Positions 1-8,803 of a DNA stretch of 64,000 nt are shown in pieces. Position numbers and translations under genes: made by a program. The stretch lies in NCBI GenBank assembly GCA_000733415.1, contig KL662191.1, forward strand, positions 3,562,867-3,626,866. Direction: 5' to 3'. The DNA is from [Leptolyngbya] sp. JSC-1. Its GTDB lineage: Bacteria; Cyanobacteriota; Cyanobacteriia; Elainellales; Elainellaceae. The notes under the pieces were generated by a model that was not told the origin of the DNA, made no database searches, and saw only the letters and a list, made by a program, of their open reading frames with translations. How positions within the stretch are numbered: position 1 is the stretch's first letter; every line of letters begins with the position of its first letter.

Positions 1-126
1 CCTGAGACATGATTCTTCTTTCCAACCGAAACTGCGCTTCACCGTCTAGGGAAATTTTGCACTCAGCACTGGCTCTCAAATATCCACCCCTACGATGGCT
101 CGATCGCTGGGTCGATCCCACTGTTT

Positions 127-728
127 CTATGCCACCGATTCGTCAAATTTTTGCTCAAAAATCCAGCTGAAATCTAATACAAATCCAGGCAAGAGATCCT
201 CGCCAGATAAACTAATTGGGGCATCAAGCACTTCGACGGGTTGTCCTGGGCGATAAATTTCCACCTGTCGATCTTGAGGGTTAATCAGCCAACCAGCAGT
301 ACGCCACTATCAATGTACTTTCGCATTTTGGCACGGATCACTTCCAACTCATCTGATTCAGAACGCAGTTCAATCACGAAGTCTGGAGCAATGGGGGGAA
401 AGCGACGCTTTTGTTCTGAAGTCAAAGCATCCCATCTTGCTTGCTTGACCCAGGCAGCGTCCGGAGAACAATCAGCACCATTGGGCAGCTTAAATCCAGA
501 GGAAGAGCTGAAGACAACTCCCAAACTGTTTTGACGATTCCATAGGCCAAAATCAATAATTAGGTCAGCTTCGCGCTTACCTTCTTCTCCGCCGACCGGT
601 GACATGACGACTAATTCTCCGTTTGATGTCCGCTCAAACTTACCATCGGGGTTGTTCCGACAGAGTTGATAGAAGGCTTCATCTGTAAGTTCAAAGGGTG
701 GAGATAGCTTTACAGTGACAGCGACCAT
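127..728 (-). pseudogene. Uma2 family endonuclease, frameshifted
   Basis: This is a Uma2 (DUF820) gene of the PD-(D/E)XK nuclease fold, a family very abundant in cyanobacteria and of unclear biological role. The first frame reads from the ATG at 728 (a TTG lies at 734) through APDFVIELRSESD, which carries the expected acidic nuclease positions, and stops near 285 after YIDSGVLLVG. In a different frame the typical family C-terminus follows at once (GWLINPQDRQVEIYRPGQ, then a tail ending in FDESVA) and stops at 127. The family normally reads LLGWLINP here, so a single missing base around 288-294 explains the break. It is either a recent pseudogene or an assembly error. It is divergent from the antiporter gene. 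Family and frameshift are clear; whether the base is really missing in the genome is not. Confidence 0.82.
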
Positions 729-823
729 AGTCAATTACAAAATGTAGAGATTATTAGAGAAGGCAGCACCACTACTAGGCTAGACCAAGATGGTCCAGGT
801 AGACTGACGCGAAACAGGCGACT

Positions 824-2458
824 ATGATTAGCGAGGTTATTCTATTCATCTCACTGATCATCTCAACGATTATGGAAATTGCGTCGGTGCTGAGCATCGT
901 TCAAGGCGAGGAACTGATTGAGGCCAATCTGAAACAGTTTTTGTTAGTTTTGTCGATTTCGTTAGGCGTAGCAACATTACCACAGGTTTTTAGTTGGTTG
1001 CGCCAAATTCCCTATACCTTGCTGTTAGTGATCGTGGGACTAGGGTTGGCCTTTATCGATGTGCGGCTAGCGGATTTGTCTCCAGAATTGATCCTGTCGA
1101 TCTTCTTGCCGCCGCTGTTATTTGAGGCCGCCTGGAATCTGAAATGGTCTGAACTGAAGCGGAACCTCGTGCCGATCAGCCTTTATGCCGTGTTTGGGGT
1201 AGTGATTTCGGTGGTGGGCGTGGCGCTAGGACTGAACCAACTGGCTGGACTGACGCTAACGACGGCCCTGCTGCTGGGAGCGAGTCTTTCCGCCACCGAT
1301 CCGGTTTCGGTGATTGCCTTGTTTCGCGAATTAGGGGTCGGCAGCCGCCTATCGACCATGATGGAAGGCGAAAGCTTGTTCAATGATGGGATGGCCGTAG
1401 TTGCCTTCGAATTTCTGGTAGCGTCCTCCTTGGGAACGATTGAACCGACGCTACAAACCACACTGATTCAGTTCATTCAGGTGGTTGGAGTCGGCCTTGC
1501 GGTAGGAGGATTACTGGGATTTGGCATTTCGTTTCTGACGCAACGGTTTGATTTGCCGCTGGTAGAGCAATCGCTGACGTTGGTATCAGCCTATGGGAGC
1601 TACCTACTAGCCGAAGAGTTTGGCGGCTCAGGTGTGATTAGCGCAGTGATTACGGGGTTGATTTTGGGCAACTTCGGCTCCCGGATTGGGATGAATCCCC
1701 GCACTCGGATTATTGTTACCGAGTTTTGGGAATTTCTCGCCTTTTTTGTCAATTCAATTATTTTTCTGTTGATTGGCGATCAGGTGCGCTACACCAATCT
1801 AGTGGGAAATCTTGGCATCATCGCCATTGCTATTGGCGGCATGATCGTGACGCGAGCCATTAGTGTCTATGGTCTGGGTAAATTAAGTAATGTGATCACC
1901 GAAACGGATTTATCGCTGAGCGAACAGACGGTACTATGGTGGGGCGGACTGCGGGGTTCGGTGTCGATTGCCTTAGCGTTGAGTGTGCCAACTCAACTGC
2001 CAGAGCGGGATATGATTATCTCCACTGTGTTCGGCGTAGTGTTATTTACGCTATTAGTGCAGGGACTCACAATCAAACCGTTACTGCAAAAACTGAATCT
2101 CCTAGGGGACCAGCCCTTACGACAGCAGTACTCCGAATCGGTAGCCCGACTGGCGGCGCTGCAGCGAGTTTTAGAGTATCTTCAGCAAATTGACGACCGT
2201 CCCGGTATTGAACCAGATTTCTATCGCTATCAGGAAGCTCTGCTCAAAGGCGAAATTAGCCGGTTAGAAACCGAAATCGACAAACTCCAGACTACCTATC
2301 CCAACCTGCGCGACTACATCACCGACCAACTGCGGGAAGAGCTGTTGAGCGTGGAAGCCAACACCTACGCCGAACTAGTCCAAACCGGACGACTGAATCG
2401 GGAACTAGCTCCCTTCTTGCAACAAACCGCAGAAGGCAAGGACGCTTTGCAAGCATGA
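824..2458 (+). CDS. Na+/H+ antiporter, CPA1 (NhaP/NHE) family
   Basis: This is a 544-residue multi-pass membrane protein that exchanges sodium (or other monovalent cations) for protons. About a dozen hydrophobic segments run from residue 15 to about 425. They contain the CPA1 signatures SATDPVSV and, about 30 residues later, EGESLFNDG, which hold the ion-binding acidic residues; a later WWGGLRGSVSIALALS segment is also typical. The last 110 or so residues are a hydrophilic, coiled-coil-like cytoplasmic tail. The start is the ATG at 824; an internal ATG at 872 is possible, since the ribosome-binding site at 824 is weak. In cyanobacteria such proteins serve salt and pH homeostasis. It stands alone, with rlmN following about 100 bp later in the same direction. 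The exact ion preference cannot be read from sequence. Confidence 0.92.
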   Translation: MISEVILFISLIISTIMEIASVLSIVQGEELIEANLKQFLLVLSISLGVATLPQVFSWLRQIPYTLLLVIVGLGLAFIDVRLADLSPELILSIFLPPLLFEAAWNLKWSELKRNLVPISLYAVFGVVISVVGVALGLNQLAGLTLTTALLLGASLSATDPVSVIALFRELGVGSRLSTMMEGESLFNDGMAVVAFEFLVASSLGTIEPTLQTTLIQFIQVVGVGLAVGGLLGFGISFLTQRFDLPLVEQSLTLVSAYGSYLLAEEFGGSGVISAVITGLILGNFGSRIGMNPRTRIIVTEFWEFLAFFVNSIIFLLIGDQVRYTNLVGNLGIIAIAIGGMIVTRAISVYGLGKLSNVITETDLSLSEQTVLWWGGLRGSVSIALALSVPTQLPERDMIISTVFGVVLFTLLVQGLTIKPLLQKLNLLGDQPLRQQYSESVARLAALQRVLEYLQQIDDRPGIEPDFYRYQEALLKGEISRLETEIDKLQTTYPNLRDYITDQLREELLSVEANTYAELVQTGRLNRELAPFLQQTAEGKDALQA

Positions 2459-2554
2459 GTCTAAAGCATAGAGTCTCGAGCCATACCTGAGTGTTGCGCC
2501 GCCATCCTGCTGCCACCGGTAAGATAGAGAAGCGAATCCGAGTTGTCATGGGTC

Positions 2555-3700
2555 ATGTCTCTTTCCTTCTCTACCGAGCCAGTTCAGCCTTCCCTATCCG
2601 TCTCTCCTCTAGAGCAGCCGGGTGGACAAGCTGCCGCTAAACCGCTTCTAGGCCAATCCCTAGCTAATTTAACCGCCTGGGTTCAACAGCAGGGCCAGCC
2701 TGCCTATCGCGGCAAACAGCTACATCAGTGGATTTATCAACAAGGCGTGCGCCATCTCAGCGACATTTCCGTTTTTCCCAAGCAGTGGCGGACTGAACTG
2801 ACCGATGTTCCCGTCGGGCGCTCCACTCTGCACTACCGCTCGCAGGCCCCGGACGGCACGGTCAAATTTCTGCTGCGTCTCAGCGATGGCCAAATCGTAG
2901 AAACCGTCGGCATCCCCACCTACAAACCAACCCTAACTCAAGCCTCAACCCTCAAGCCTCAACCCTCCCTAGACCGCCTCACAGTTTGTGTCTCGTCTCA
3001 AGTCGGCTGCCCAATGGCCTGCGATTTTTGCGCCACGGGTAAGGGCGGCTTTCAGCGCAACCTGGAAGTAAACGAAATCATCGATCAGGTACTGACCGTA
3101 CAGGAAGATTTTGGGCAGCGGGTCAGCAATATTGTGTTCATGGGCATGGGGGAACCGCTGCTGAATAGTGAGAATGTATTGGCTGCCGTGCGCTCGCTGA
3201 ATCAAGATGTAGGGATTGGGCAACGCCTGATCACGATCTCGACCGTTGGCATTCCCGGACGAATCAAACGACTGGCCCAACATCAGCTTCAGGTCACGCT
3301 GGCCGTGAGTCTGCATGCCTCTAATCAAACGCTGCGAGAACAGCTAATACCCAGCGCTCGTCAATATCCGCTAGAGGCGTTGCTAGAAGAATGCCGAGAG
3401 TATGTCAACCTGACGGGGCGGCGGGTCACCTTCGAGTATATTTTGCTGGCCGGATTAAACGACTGTCCAGAACATGCCGTAGAGCTAGCTAACCATCTGC
3501 ATGGGTTTCAGAGCCACGTCAATCTGATTCCCTATAACCCAATTCAAGAAGTCGATTATCAGCGCCCCGACGAGCGACGGATTCAAGCTTTTGTCCAAGC
3601 GCTGAAGCAGAAGAAGATTGCCGTGAGCGTGCGGCGCTCTAGAGGTTTAGCAGCGGATGCGGCCTGTGGGCAGCTTCGGGCGTCCCAATCGCAGCCTTGA
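2555..3700 (+). CDS. rlmN: 23S rRNA (adenine(2503)-C(2))-methyltransferase RlmN
   Basis: RlmN is a radical-SAM enzyme that methylates C2 of A2503 in 23S rRNA and A37 of some tRNAs. With the ATG at 2555 the protein has 381 residues; a TTG at 2543 would add four. The 4Fe-4S motif CxxxCxxC is C152, C156 and C159 in CPMACDFCATGKGG. MGMGEPLLN is the next family block. The C-terminal RRSRGLAADAACGQL contains the cysteine that forms the methyl-transfer intermediate. A slightly variable linker (PTLTQASTLKPQPSL) precedes the radical-SAM core and looks like a small low-complexity insertion. The 3' end overlaps the convergent zinc-ribbon gene by 62 bp, so the conserved C-terminus is antisense to that gene's tail. 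Confidence 0.96.
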   Translation: MSLSFSTEPVQPSLSVSPLEQPGGQAAAKPLLGQSLANLTAWVQQQGQPAYRGKQLHQWIYQQGVRHLSDISVFPKQWRTELTDVPVGRSTLHYRSQAPDGTVKFLLRLSDGQIVETVGIPTYKPTLTQASTLKPQPSLDRLTVCVSSQVGCPMACDFCATGKGGFQRNLEVNEIIDQVLTVQEDFGQRVSNIVFMGMGEPLLNSENVLAAVRSLNQDVGIGQRLITISTVGIPGRIKRLAQHQLQVTLAVSLHASNQTLREQLIPSARQYPLEALLEECREYVNLTGRRVTFEYILLAGLNDCPEHAVELANHLHGFQSHVNLIPYNPIQEVDYQRPDERRIQAFVQALKQKKIAVSVRRSRGLAADAACGQLRASQSQP

Positions 3701-4004
3701 TCACCGATTTAGCTGATTTAAAGTTAGCCGATTTACCAAAGGGAATACCGGGTGCATAGGCTTCAATCACTCTGCCAGTTTGGGAGCAGGTGGTCATCAG
3801 ATAATCGCATTCGGGACACTGAGTATGAATGCGCTGATGGCTGATGGCGTGATAGCGTTCTGCTGGGCTGCCGCAATTGGGACAGCGCACCATTTCTATC
3901 ACTGAATCAATCGCCAACTCCACTCTTGATTCCACGTTTGATTCCACGGATTCAACTGTTTGCACGTTCATTTGCACGTTTAATTCCCCTTTGAATACTT
4001 GCAT
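3639..4004 (-). CDS. small zinc-ribbon protein, cyanobacterial
   Basis: This is a 121-residue protein with a four-cysteine zinc ribbon: RCPNCGSPAERY then QCPECDYLMTTCSQTGR, ending in EAYAPGIPFG. I recall this compact ribbon as common in cyanobacteria and often mislabelled as primosomal helicase PriA from the shared zinc motif; no helicase domain is present. The N-terminal 45 residues are a Val/Glu/Ser-rich low-complexity stretch (VQTVESVESNVESRVE). The ATG at 4004 is chosen because a purine-rich CAGGG lies about 10 bp upstream; TTG at 4040 is the longer alternative. The final 30 residues after the ribbon are encoded opposite the end of rlmN and may be a read-through extension. Function is unknown; nucleic-acid or protein binding is inferred from the ribbon only. 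Confidence 0.7.
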   Translation of the reverse strand: MQVFKGELNVQMNVQTVESVESNVESRVELAIDSVIEMVRCPNCGSPAERYHAISHQRIHTQCPECDYLMTTCSQTGRVIEAYAPGIPFGKSANFKSAKSVIKAAIGTPEAAHRPHPLLNL

Positions 4005-4405
4005 TAAAAGATTGCCCTGAAACCACAGCAGTTTCTCCAAACTGCCGGAATCACTGTTTACAAGGCTGTTTACAAACTGTGAATACTCAAGTCAAAACAA
4101 TCAACTAATCTTAAGAAGATTAACGATTGGATTTTCCTAATCCAGATCCCCTATTAAATCATGACTAGAAATCCTCAAGAAAACAAGATGAAAATCATGA
4201 AAACTCTATAGGGATCAGCAGAATAGGAGCTAGTTTTTATTTAAGGTTTTCTTAAGATAATGTTCATCTGCCCACAGATAGGTAGCCTATTTTTAGAGGA
4301 AAAGTAATTTGTGTTACGGATTTTTAAGAAATTCTTCAGATCTAGCTTGGTAAGGATGGTTTTAGTTTTCTGACTTGCTATGTTTAACCTTCATTTGAAT
4401 TGGCG
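4005..4405. other. A/T-rich intergenic region between two minus-strand genes
   Basis: This gap of about 400 bp is visibly A/T-rich, with several TTTTTAAG and TTAAGAA runs. It holds the promoter of the zinc-ribbon gene and the downstream region of the SpoIIM-family gene. I see no reading frame, tRNA or strong hairpin. Confidence 0.5.
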
Positions 4406-5356
4406 CTATTTACGTTGATTGAAGTAATAAATTAAGCCCACCAACAGTCCAATTCCCACCAGATATTTAATCGGGTCTGGAACCAAGGGGCTAGGTGAGA
4501 AAAATCCTTCAATGGCTCCAGCAATCACTAGCAACGGTACAATCCCAAACACAAGCTGAGCCGCCTGTTGCCCATAGAGTTTGAGTGCATCAACACGGCG
4601 ATATTGACCCGGAAACAGAATTGCTCTGGCAATCAAAAAACCAGCCGCCACAGCTAAAAAAATAGCGGGGAGTTCTAGCGAACCGTGAGGAAACACAAAG
4701 GCCCAAAACGGAAAGGCCAAGTTGTTCTGCCCTACCAAAGCGCCAATTGTACCTAGCAGCACGCCGTTAATCAAAACCACATAGGTCGTCAGTAAGCCTG
4801 CCGTGATCCCACCGGCTACGGCCACAAATGAGACCCTGATATTGTTAATCATGATGCTGCTGGAGGCGAATGGCTCAATTCCCACAATCGATCCAGTCCA
4901 CAGCTCCTGCCGATCCCGCACCTGGGAAATCAGCTCCGACGGCACCACCAGCGCCAAAAAGGTCGGATCGCGCCATGCTAACCACCAGCTCACCACGGCA
5001 GCTAGCCCAAACAACCCTACAGCTAAGGCAATATAGCCTCTGGAGCGCTGAACCACGGCTGGAAACCCCCAGCGGTAGAATTCGCGCACGGCATTCCATT
5101 CTTGCTGCCTTGAACCTTGATAGATCTGGGAATAAGCGCGGGTAGCCAGAGCTTGCAAATTCTGCACGATCAAGTCACCGAGCTGCTGGGTGCGAGCACG
5201 GGCGAGATCAGCAGCAACCGAACGATACAAACTCGCCAAGGTTTGAATTTCACTAGCGCTGAGGGATTTTAGACCGCGTTTTTCCACCTGATTGAGCAGC
5301 GTATCAAGCTGTTTCCAACTCTGTTCTCGACGAGCAATCCAGCGCTGAATGTTCAT
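4406..5356 (-). CDS. stage II sporulation protein M (SpoIIM/DUF95) family membrane protein
   Basis: The 316-residue protein belongs to the SpoIIM (DUF95) family, which is widespread in bacteria that do not sporulate. The N-terminal 110 residues are soluble and rich in Arg and Gln (REQSWKQLDTLLNQVEK). Membrane segments then begin at about residue 112 (GYIALAVGLFGLAAVV), with a cluster near 180-260 including FPHGSLELPAIFLA, the family's conserved H-x-x-E-L-P-A block, and a final pair at the C-terminus. The start is the ATG at 5356. It is divergent from a membrane protein gene and an RDD gene; in many genomes SpoIIM-type and RDD proteins sit together with MoxR and DUF58 genes, which are absent here. 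The role is unknown but probably concerns envelope or membrane-protein assembly. Confidence 0.85.
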   Translation of the reverse strand: MNIQRWIARREQSWKQLDTLLNQVEKRGLKSLSASEIQTLASLYRSVAADLARARTQQLGDLIVQNLQALATRAYSQIYQGSRQQEWNAVREFYRWGFPAVVQRSRGYIALAVGLFGLAAVVSWWLAWRDPTFLALVVPSELISQVRDRQELWTGSIVGIEPFASSSIMINNIRVSFVAVAGGITAGLLTTYVVLINGVLLGTIGALVGQNNLAFPFWAFVFPHGSLELPAIFLAVAAGFLIARAILFPGQYRRVDALKLYGQQAAQLVFGIVPLLVIAGAIEGFFSPSPLVPDPIKYLVGIGLLVGLIYYFNQRK

Positions 5357-5435
5357 AAACCCTGTAGTAATCGCAGTTTAAACCGGGAAAACTGACACCA
5401 GCCTAACCGATTCCCTACGGCTGAGCACTGTTTCA

Positions 5436-5490
5436 CTGGGTTTTCGCTGGGTTTTCGCTGGGTTTTCGCTGGGTTTTCGCTGGGTTTTCG
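5436..5490. repeat. 11-bp tandem repeat, five perfect copies
   Basis: The unit ctgggttttcg is repeated five times without error between the divergent SpoIIM-type and membrane-protein genes. The remaining 318 bp of this gap holds the two promoters and no reading frame. Perfect identity suggests recent expansion and likely copy-number variation between strains. Confidence 0.95.
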
Positions 5491-5674
5491 CTAGCAGTCT
5501 GCATCTTTTATGGTTGAAGTGGAAGCAGCATACCTAAGCGATGTGGCCGAGCTATCTTCTGTAAAGAAGAACCGCAAGATTAAGGAATGCAGCTCGTGGG
5601 AAGGGTATCGTCTTGATTAGAAATGGATTTTCTAGGGCTTGTCTGTATACCAGCAATAGTGGAGCAAAAATCCG

Positions 5675-6634
5675 ATGACTGCCAGTTCTAACCTCCAAGG
5701 TCCCCTTAGTGTCGGCAATGTGGTCAGTGCCGGGTTACGCCTATACAGCAATCATTTCAAGCAGTATTTTGGCACCGCTCTACTTGCCACCCTATGGGTG
5801 ATTTTGCCAATTGTAGTGATGGCATTTATCGTTGGATTTTTTGCTGTAGCACGGAATTATTACGCCCTGCTGGGGCTGATTATTCCAGCCTGGATCGTTC
5901 TGTTGCTTTACTGTATTGGCAAATACATGGCTGGTTCTGCGGCTATTTCTCGGCTTGCCTTTGGCGAGCTAACCAGCGAGCCGGAAGCAACTCGCGATGC
6001 CAAGCGGTTTACCAACTCCCGCCTCTGGTCGTTTGTTTGGATGTCGCTGCTGCTGGGACTGCTCTACTTCAGCGTTGTGATAGCGGCCTATATTGGTATA
6101 GCAATTGTATTTGTGGCGATTTTTGCAGTTTTGGGAGTAAACCCTTTCAGTGCTCCCCAGCCTAATGTTAGCGATCCTGGTTTGCTGATTGGGATTGGCC
6201 TATTATCGATTCTGCTGATTCTACTGGTACTTGGCTTGCTGCTGTGGTTGGCAGCTCGGTTCGCGGTTCCAGAAGTGGCTTTGGCCGTAGAAACTGAGGT
6301 GGGGGCAATCGAATCCCTTGGCCGCAGTTGGCGCTTAACCCAAAAGAATGGTTGGCGAATCATCCTGATCCTCGCTGTCACCTTTCTAATCACCCTGCCC
6401 TTGGTTATTCTGATCCAGCTCTTGACCAATCTGGTGCAAGGAGGCTTTGCTACCGTTACATCGGACCAGACTGTTGACCCGGCCCCATTTTTGCTGCTAA
6501 TTTCCTATGCCGTCAGCTTCTTGGGTAATGTGTTTATGCTGCCACTTTGGCAGGCGATCAAGGCTGTGATTTACTACGACCTGCGCAGCCGTCGGGAAGG
6601 ATTTGGTCTGCAACTGCGCGACCGCCAGATTTAG
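5675..6634 (+). CDS. multi-pass membrane protein, glycerophosphodiesterase membrane-domain-like
   Basis: A 319-residue polytopic protein with about six hydrophobic segments and no catalytic motif. The opening (LSVGNVVSAGLRLYSNHFKQYFG) and the later block VEAIESLGRSWRLTQKNGWRI-like stretch resemble the membrane domain sometimes attached to glycerophosphoryl diester phosphodiesterases and found alone in many bacteria as an uncharacterised protein. Here no phosphodiesterase domain follows. It is transcribed away from the SpoIIM-type gene and toward the RDD gene, whose probable ATG lies 67 bp downstream, so the two likely form an operon. This grouping suggests a shared envelope role, which is inference. 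The start is the ATG at 5675 after GGAGC. Membrane nature is certain; the family name is tentative. Confidence 0.72.
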   Translation: MTASSNLQGPLSVGNVVSAGLRLYSNHFKQYFGTALLATLWVILPIVVMAFIVGFFAVARNYYALLGLIIPAWIVLLLYCIGKYMAGSAAISRLAFGELTSEPEATRDAKRFTNSRLWSFVWMSLLLGLLYFSVVIAAYIGIAIVFVAIFAVLGVNPFSAPQPNVSDPGLLIGIGLLSILLILLVLGLLLWLAARFAVPEVALAVETEVGAIESLGRSWRLTQKNGWRIILILAVTFLITLPLVILIQLLTNLVQGGFATVTSDQTVDPAPFLLLISYAVSFLGNVFMLPLWQAIKAVIYYDLRSRREGFGLQLRDRQI

Positions 6635-6701
6635 TAACTAGCTTTGTTGATTGGATGCAACTTTTTTTGCTCCAGCTCTCCTCGCAACCGCTGTCCTGAC
6701 T

Positions 6702-7493
6702 ATGCCCTTGTTCAAACAAGTTAAACTAACGACTCCTGAAAGCGTTGAGCTAGAGTTTACGCTGGCGGGCATTGGCAGCAGAGCATTGGCTTTGCTGATC
6801 GACTATCATTTGCTGGGCGTGGGGTTAGTCGGATTTTGGATCCTTTGGATCATTTTTGCCAACCGCTTGATGACCTATCTCAGTCGGCTGGAGATTAATT
6901 ACAGTCAGGTGCCGCTCTGGCTGTTGGCGATTGGTCTGCTAATTTCGTTTATTGTTTACAGCGGCTACTTTGTTTATTTTGAAGTTGTTTGGCAAGGGCA
7001 AACGCCAGGCAAACGGTTTGCAAAGATTCGGGTGATTCAAGATGACGGCAAACCCGTTGGCCTATCGCAAGCAGCACTGCGAGCACTCCTGCGGCCCATT
7101 GACGACATTCTGTTTATTGGCGTTTTCTTTATTTTCTTCGGTCGGCAAGAGAAACGAATCGGCGACTGGGTAGCAGGGACGCTGGTGATTCAAGAAGCAC
7201 GCCCCCAGCTCAAGAAAACCCTGTCTATCTCAGAGACAGCCCAGCAGCTAGCAGCTCAACTGCCGGAAATAACTGACTTGACCCAACTGCTGCCGGACGA
7301 CTTTGCAGTGATCAGCGAATACTTGCATCGACGCGCTGCAATGACTAGACCAGCTAGACGAGAACTGAGCCTGAAGCTAGCCCGTGAAATTCGCGCCATT
7401 ATCAACCTGGAGGAAATTCCCCCGGAGCTGGACTCAGACCAGTTTTTAGAGGCCGTGTATGTCGCCTATCAGCAGCAGTTTCCGACCTACTAG
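6702..7493 (+). CDS. RDD family membrane protein
   Basis: The 263-residue protein (ATG at 6702; a TTG at 6651 would extend it) carries an RDD domain. The motif is visible as SRALALLIDYHLLG near the N-terminus, where Arg and Asp flank the first membrane helix, and as GQTPGKRFAKIRVIQDDGKP followed by ALRALLRPIDD, the second conserved block. Three or four membrane helices lie in residues 25-150. A C-terminal soluble tail of about 100 residues (YLHRRAAMTRPARRELSLKLA) is characteristic of the RDD proteins that sit near SpoIIM genes. RDD proteins are implicated in Na+/H+ transport or membrane homeostasis in a few bacteria; the function here is not known. It ends 15 bp from the convergent crr7 gene. 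Confidence 0.87.
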   Translation: MPLFKQVKLTTPESVELEFTLAGIGSRALALLIDYHLLGVGLVGFWILWIIFANRLMTYLSRLEINYSQVPLWLLAIGLLISFIVYSGYFVYFEVVWQGQTPGKRFAKIRVIQDDGKPVGLSQAALRALLRPIDDILFIGVFFIFFGRQEKRIGDWVAGTLVIQEARPQLKKTLSISETAQQLAAQLPEITDLTQLLPDDFAVISEYLHRRAAMTRPARRELSLKLAREIRAIINLEEIPPELDSDQFLEAVYVAYQQQFPTY

Positions 7494-7508
7494 CCACCCT
7501 TCTAGCCG

Positions 7509-7766
7509 CTATTTCTCTAGTCGCACCACAAACCACTGCAGGTAGTGAGCCGGATCGAGATTGAACTCACAGGCGGTTTCCATCAGATGGCGCGCCTGGG
7601 TATCCAGATCGGTAAACTGACTCAGATCAGGTGGGAGATCGTCTTGCTGATCCGCCAAGAGGGCCTTCAGTTTTGCTAACAGCTCATCGGCCATGAGCAA
7701 CTGCTCGGGCTGATTTGGCTCCAGCACGACATAGGCATCCCCTTGGTACATGATCGGGTCAGGCAT
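7509..7766 (-). CDS. crr7: chlororespiratory reduction protein 7 (CRR7)
   Basis: The 85-residue protein matches the small CRR7 family (DUF3571) as I recall it: MYQGDAYVVLEPNQPEQ at the start, a helical middle (ELLAKLKALLADQQDDLP) and the conserved ending YLQWFVVRLEK, like the QWYEVRLE ending of the plant protein. CRR7 in plants is needed for assembly of the chloroplast NDH complex, and the cyanobacterial form is presumed to act on NDH-1, the photosynthetic complex I. The ATG at 7766 lies only 5 bp after the pdhA stop, so the gene is almost certainly co-transcribed and translationally coupled with pdhA. Recognition is from memory of the family and not from a search. Confidence 0.77.
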   Translation of the reverse strand: MPDPIMYQGDAYVVLEPNQPEQLLMADELLAKLKALLADQQDDLPPDLSQFTDLDTQARHLMETACEFNLDPAHYLQWFVVRLEK

Positions 7767-7771
7767 GGGCC

Positions 7772-8803
7772 TTACTCATCCTCTGCAAATACAAACCGGT
7801 ACAGTTCGCTGGGGTCGGGTTCGGGGCTGGATTGAGCAAACTCAACTGCCTCGTCCACCTCTGCCTGAATCCGCTTCTCAATCGCCTTGAGTTCGTCTGC
7901 TTGGACCAGCTGCTGGTCGATCAGATGATTCGCCAGTTTTTTGAGCGGATCGCGGGCTAACCAGGTTTCTTTTTCAGCTTTAGAACGCAATTCATCCGGA
8001 TCGGCCAGAGAGTGACCCCGGAAACGGTAGGTGAGGCATTCGATCAGGGTTGGGCCTTCTCCAGCGCGGGCGCGAGCAACTGCCTCTTGCGCTACGGTGC
8101 GAACGGCTAGCACATCCATTCCGTCTACTTCGATCCCAGGCATCCCAAACACGCTGGCTTTTTTGAAAATCTCTGGCTGGGATGTGGCCCGCTCGTGCGC
8201 CATGCCAATCGCCCACTTGTTGTTTTCCACCACAAAAATAATCGGCAGATCCCACAGAGCTGCCATGTTGAGACACTCGAAAAACTGACCGTTATTGGTG
8301 GTGCCATCACCAAAGAAAGCTGCCGTCACCTGATCGGCAGATTCATCACCCATTACCTCTCGGCGATACTTGGACTGAAAGGCTGCACCCAGTGCTACCG
8401 GAATTCCTTCTCCAATGAAGGCATAGCCACCCAATAGCCGATACTCTGCAGAAAACAGGTGCATTGAGCCACCTCGCCCTTTGCTACAGCCCGTCGCTTT
8501 GCCAAATAGCTCAGCCATGACATTACGAGCCGGAACGCCAACGCTGAGGGCGTGGACGTGGTCGCGGTAGGTGCTGCAGACGTAGTCTTCTCCTGGGCGC
8601 ATTGCCTTGATTACGCCAGTAGAGACAGCTTCTTGTCCGTTATAAAGGTGGACAAATCCAAACATTTTGCCGCGATAGTACATTTCAGCGCACTTGTCCT
8701 CAAAGAAGCGCCCGAGCACCATGTCTTCATAGAGCATCAGGCCGTCTTCACGGGAAATGGGGGCAATCGAGGGTAGCGTTGGAATTGTCCGTTCCTGAGT
8801 CAT
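7772..8803 (-). CDS. pdhA: pyruvate dehydrogenase E1 component, alpha subunit
   Basis: The alpha subunit of the thiamine-diphosphate-dependent E1 enzyme decarboxylates pyruvate and passes the acetyl group to E2 lipoate, feeding acetyl-CoA to fatty-acid synthesis and the TCA branches. The 343-residue length is normal. The TPP-binding motif GDGTTNNGQFFECLNMA ends in VVENN, as in the family; RGGSMHLF and TYRFRGHSLADPDELR are the phosphorylation-loop-type blocks of E1 alpha. The start is the ATG at 8803. The beta subunit is not adjacent, which is usual in cyanobacteria where pdh genes are scattered. The gene runs into crr7 with a 5-bp gap. Confidence 0.96.
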   Translation of the reverse strand: MTQERTIPTLPSIAPISREDGLMLYEDMVLGRFFEDKCAEMYYRGKMFGFVHLYNGQEAVSTGVIKAMRPGEDYVCSTYRDHVHALSVGVPARNVMAELFGKATGCSKGRGGSMHLFSAEYRLLGGYAFIGEGIPVALGAAFQSKYRREVMGDESADQVTAAFFGDGTTNNGQFFECLNMAALWDLPIIFVVENNKWAIGMAHERATSQPEIFKKASVFGMPGIEVDGMDVLAVRTVAQEAVARARAGEGPTLIECLTYRFRGHSLADPDELRSKAEKETWLARDPLKKLANHLIDQQLVQADELKAIEKRIQAEVDEAVEFAQSSPEPDPSELYRFVFAEDE

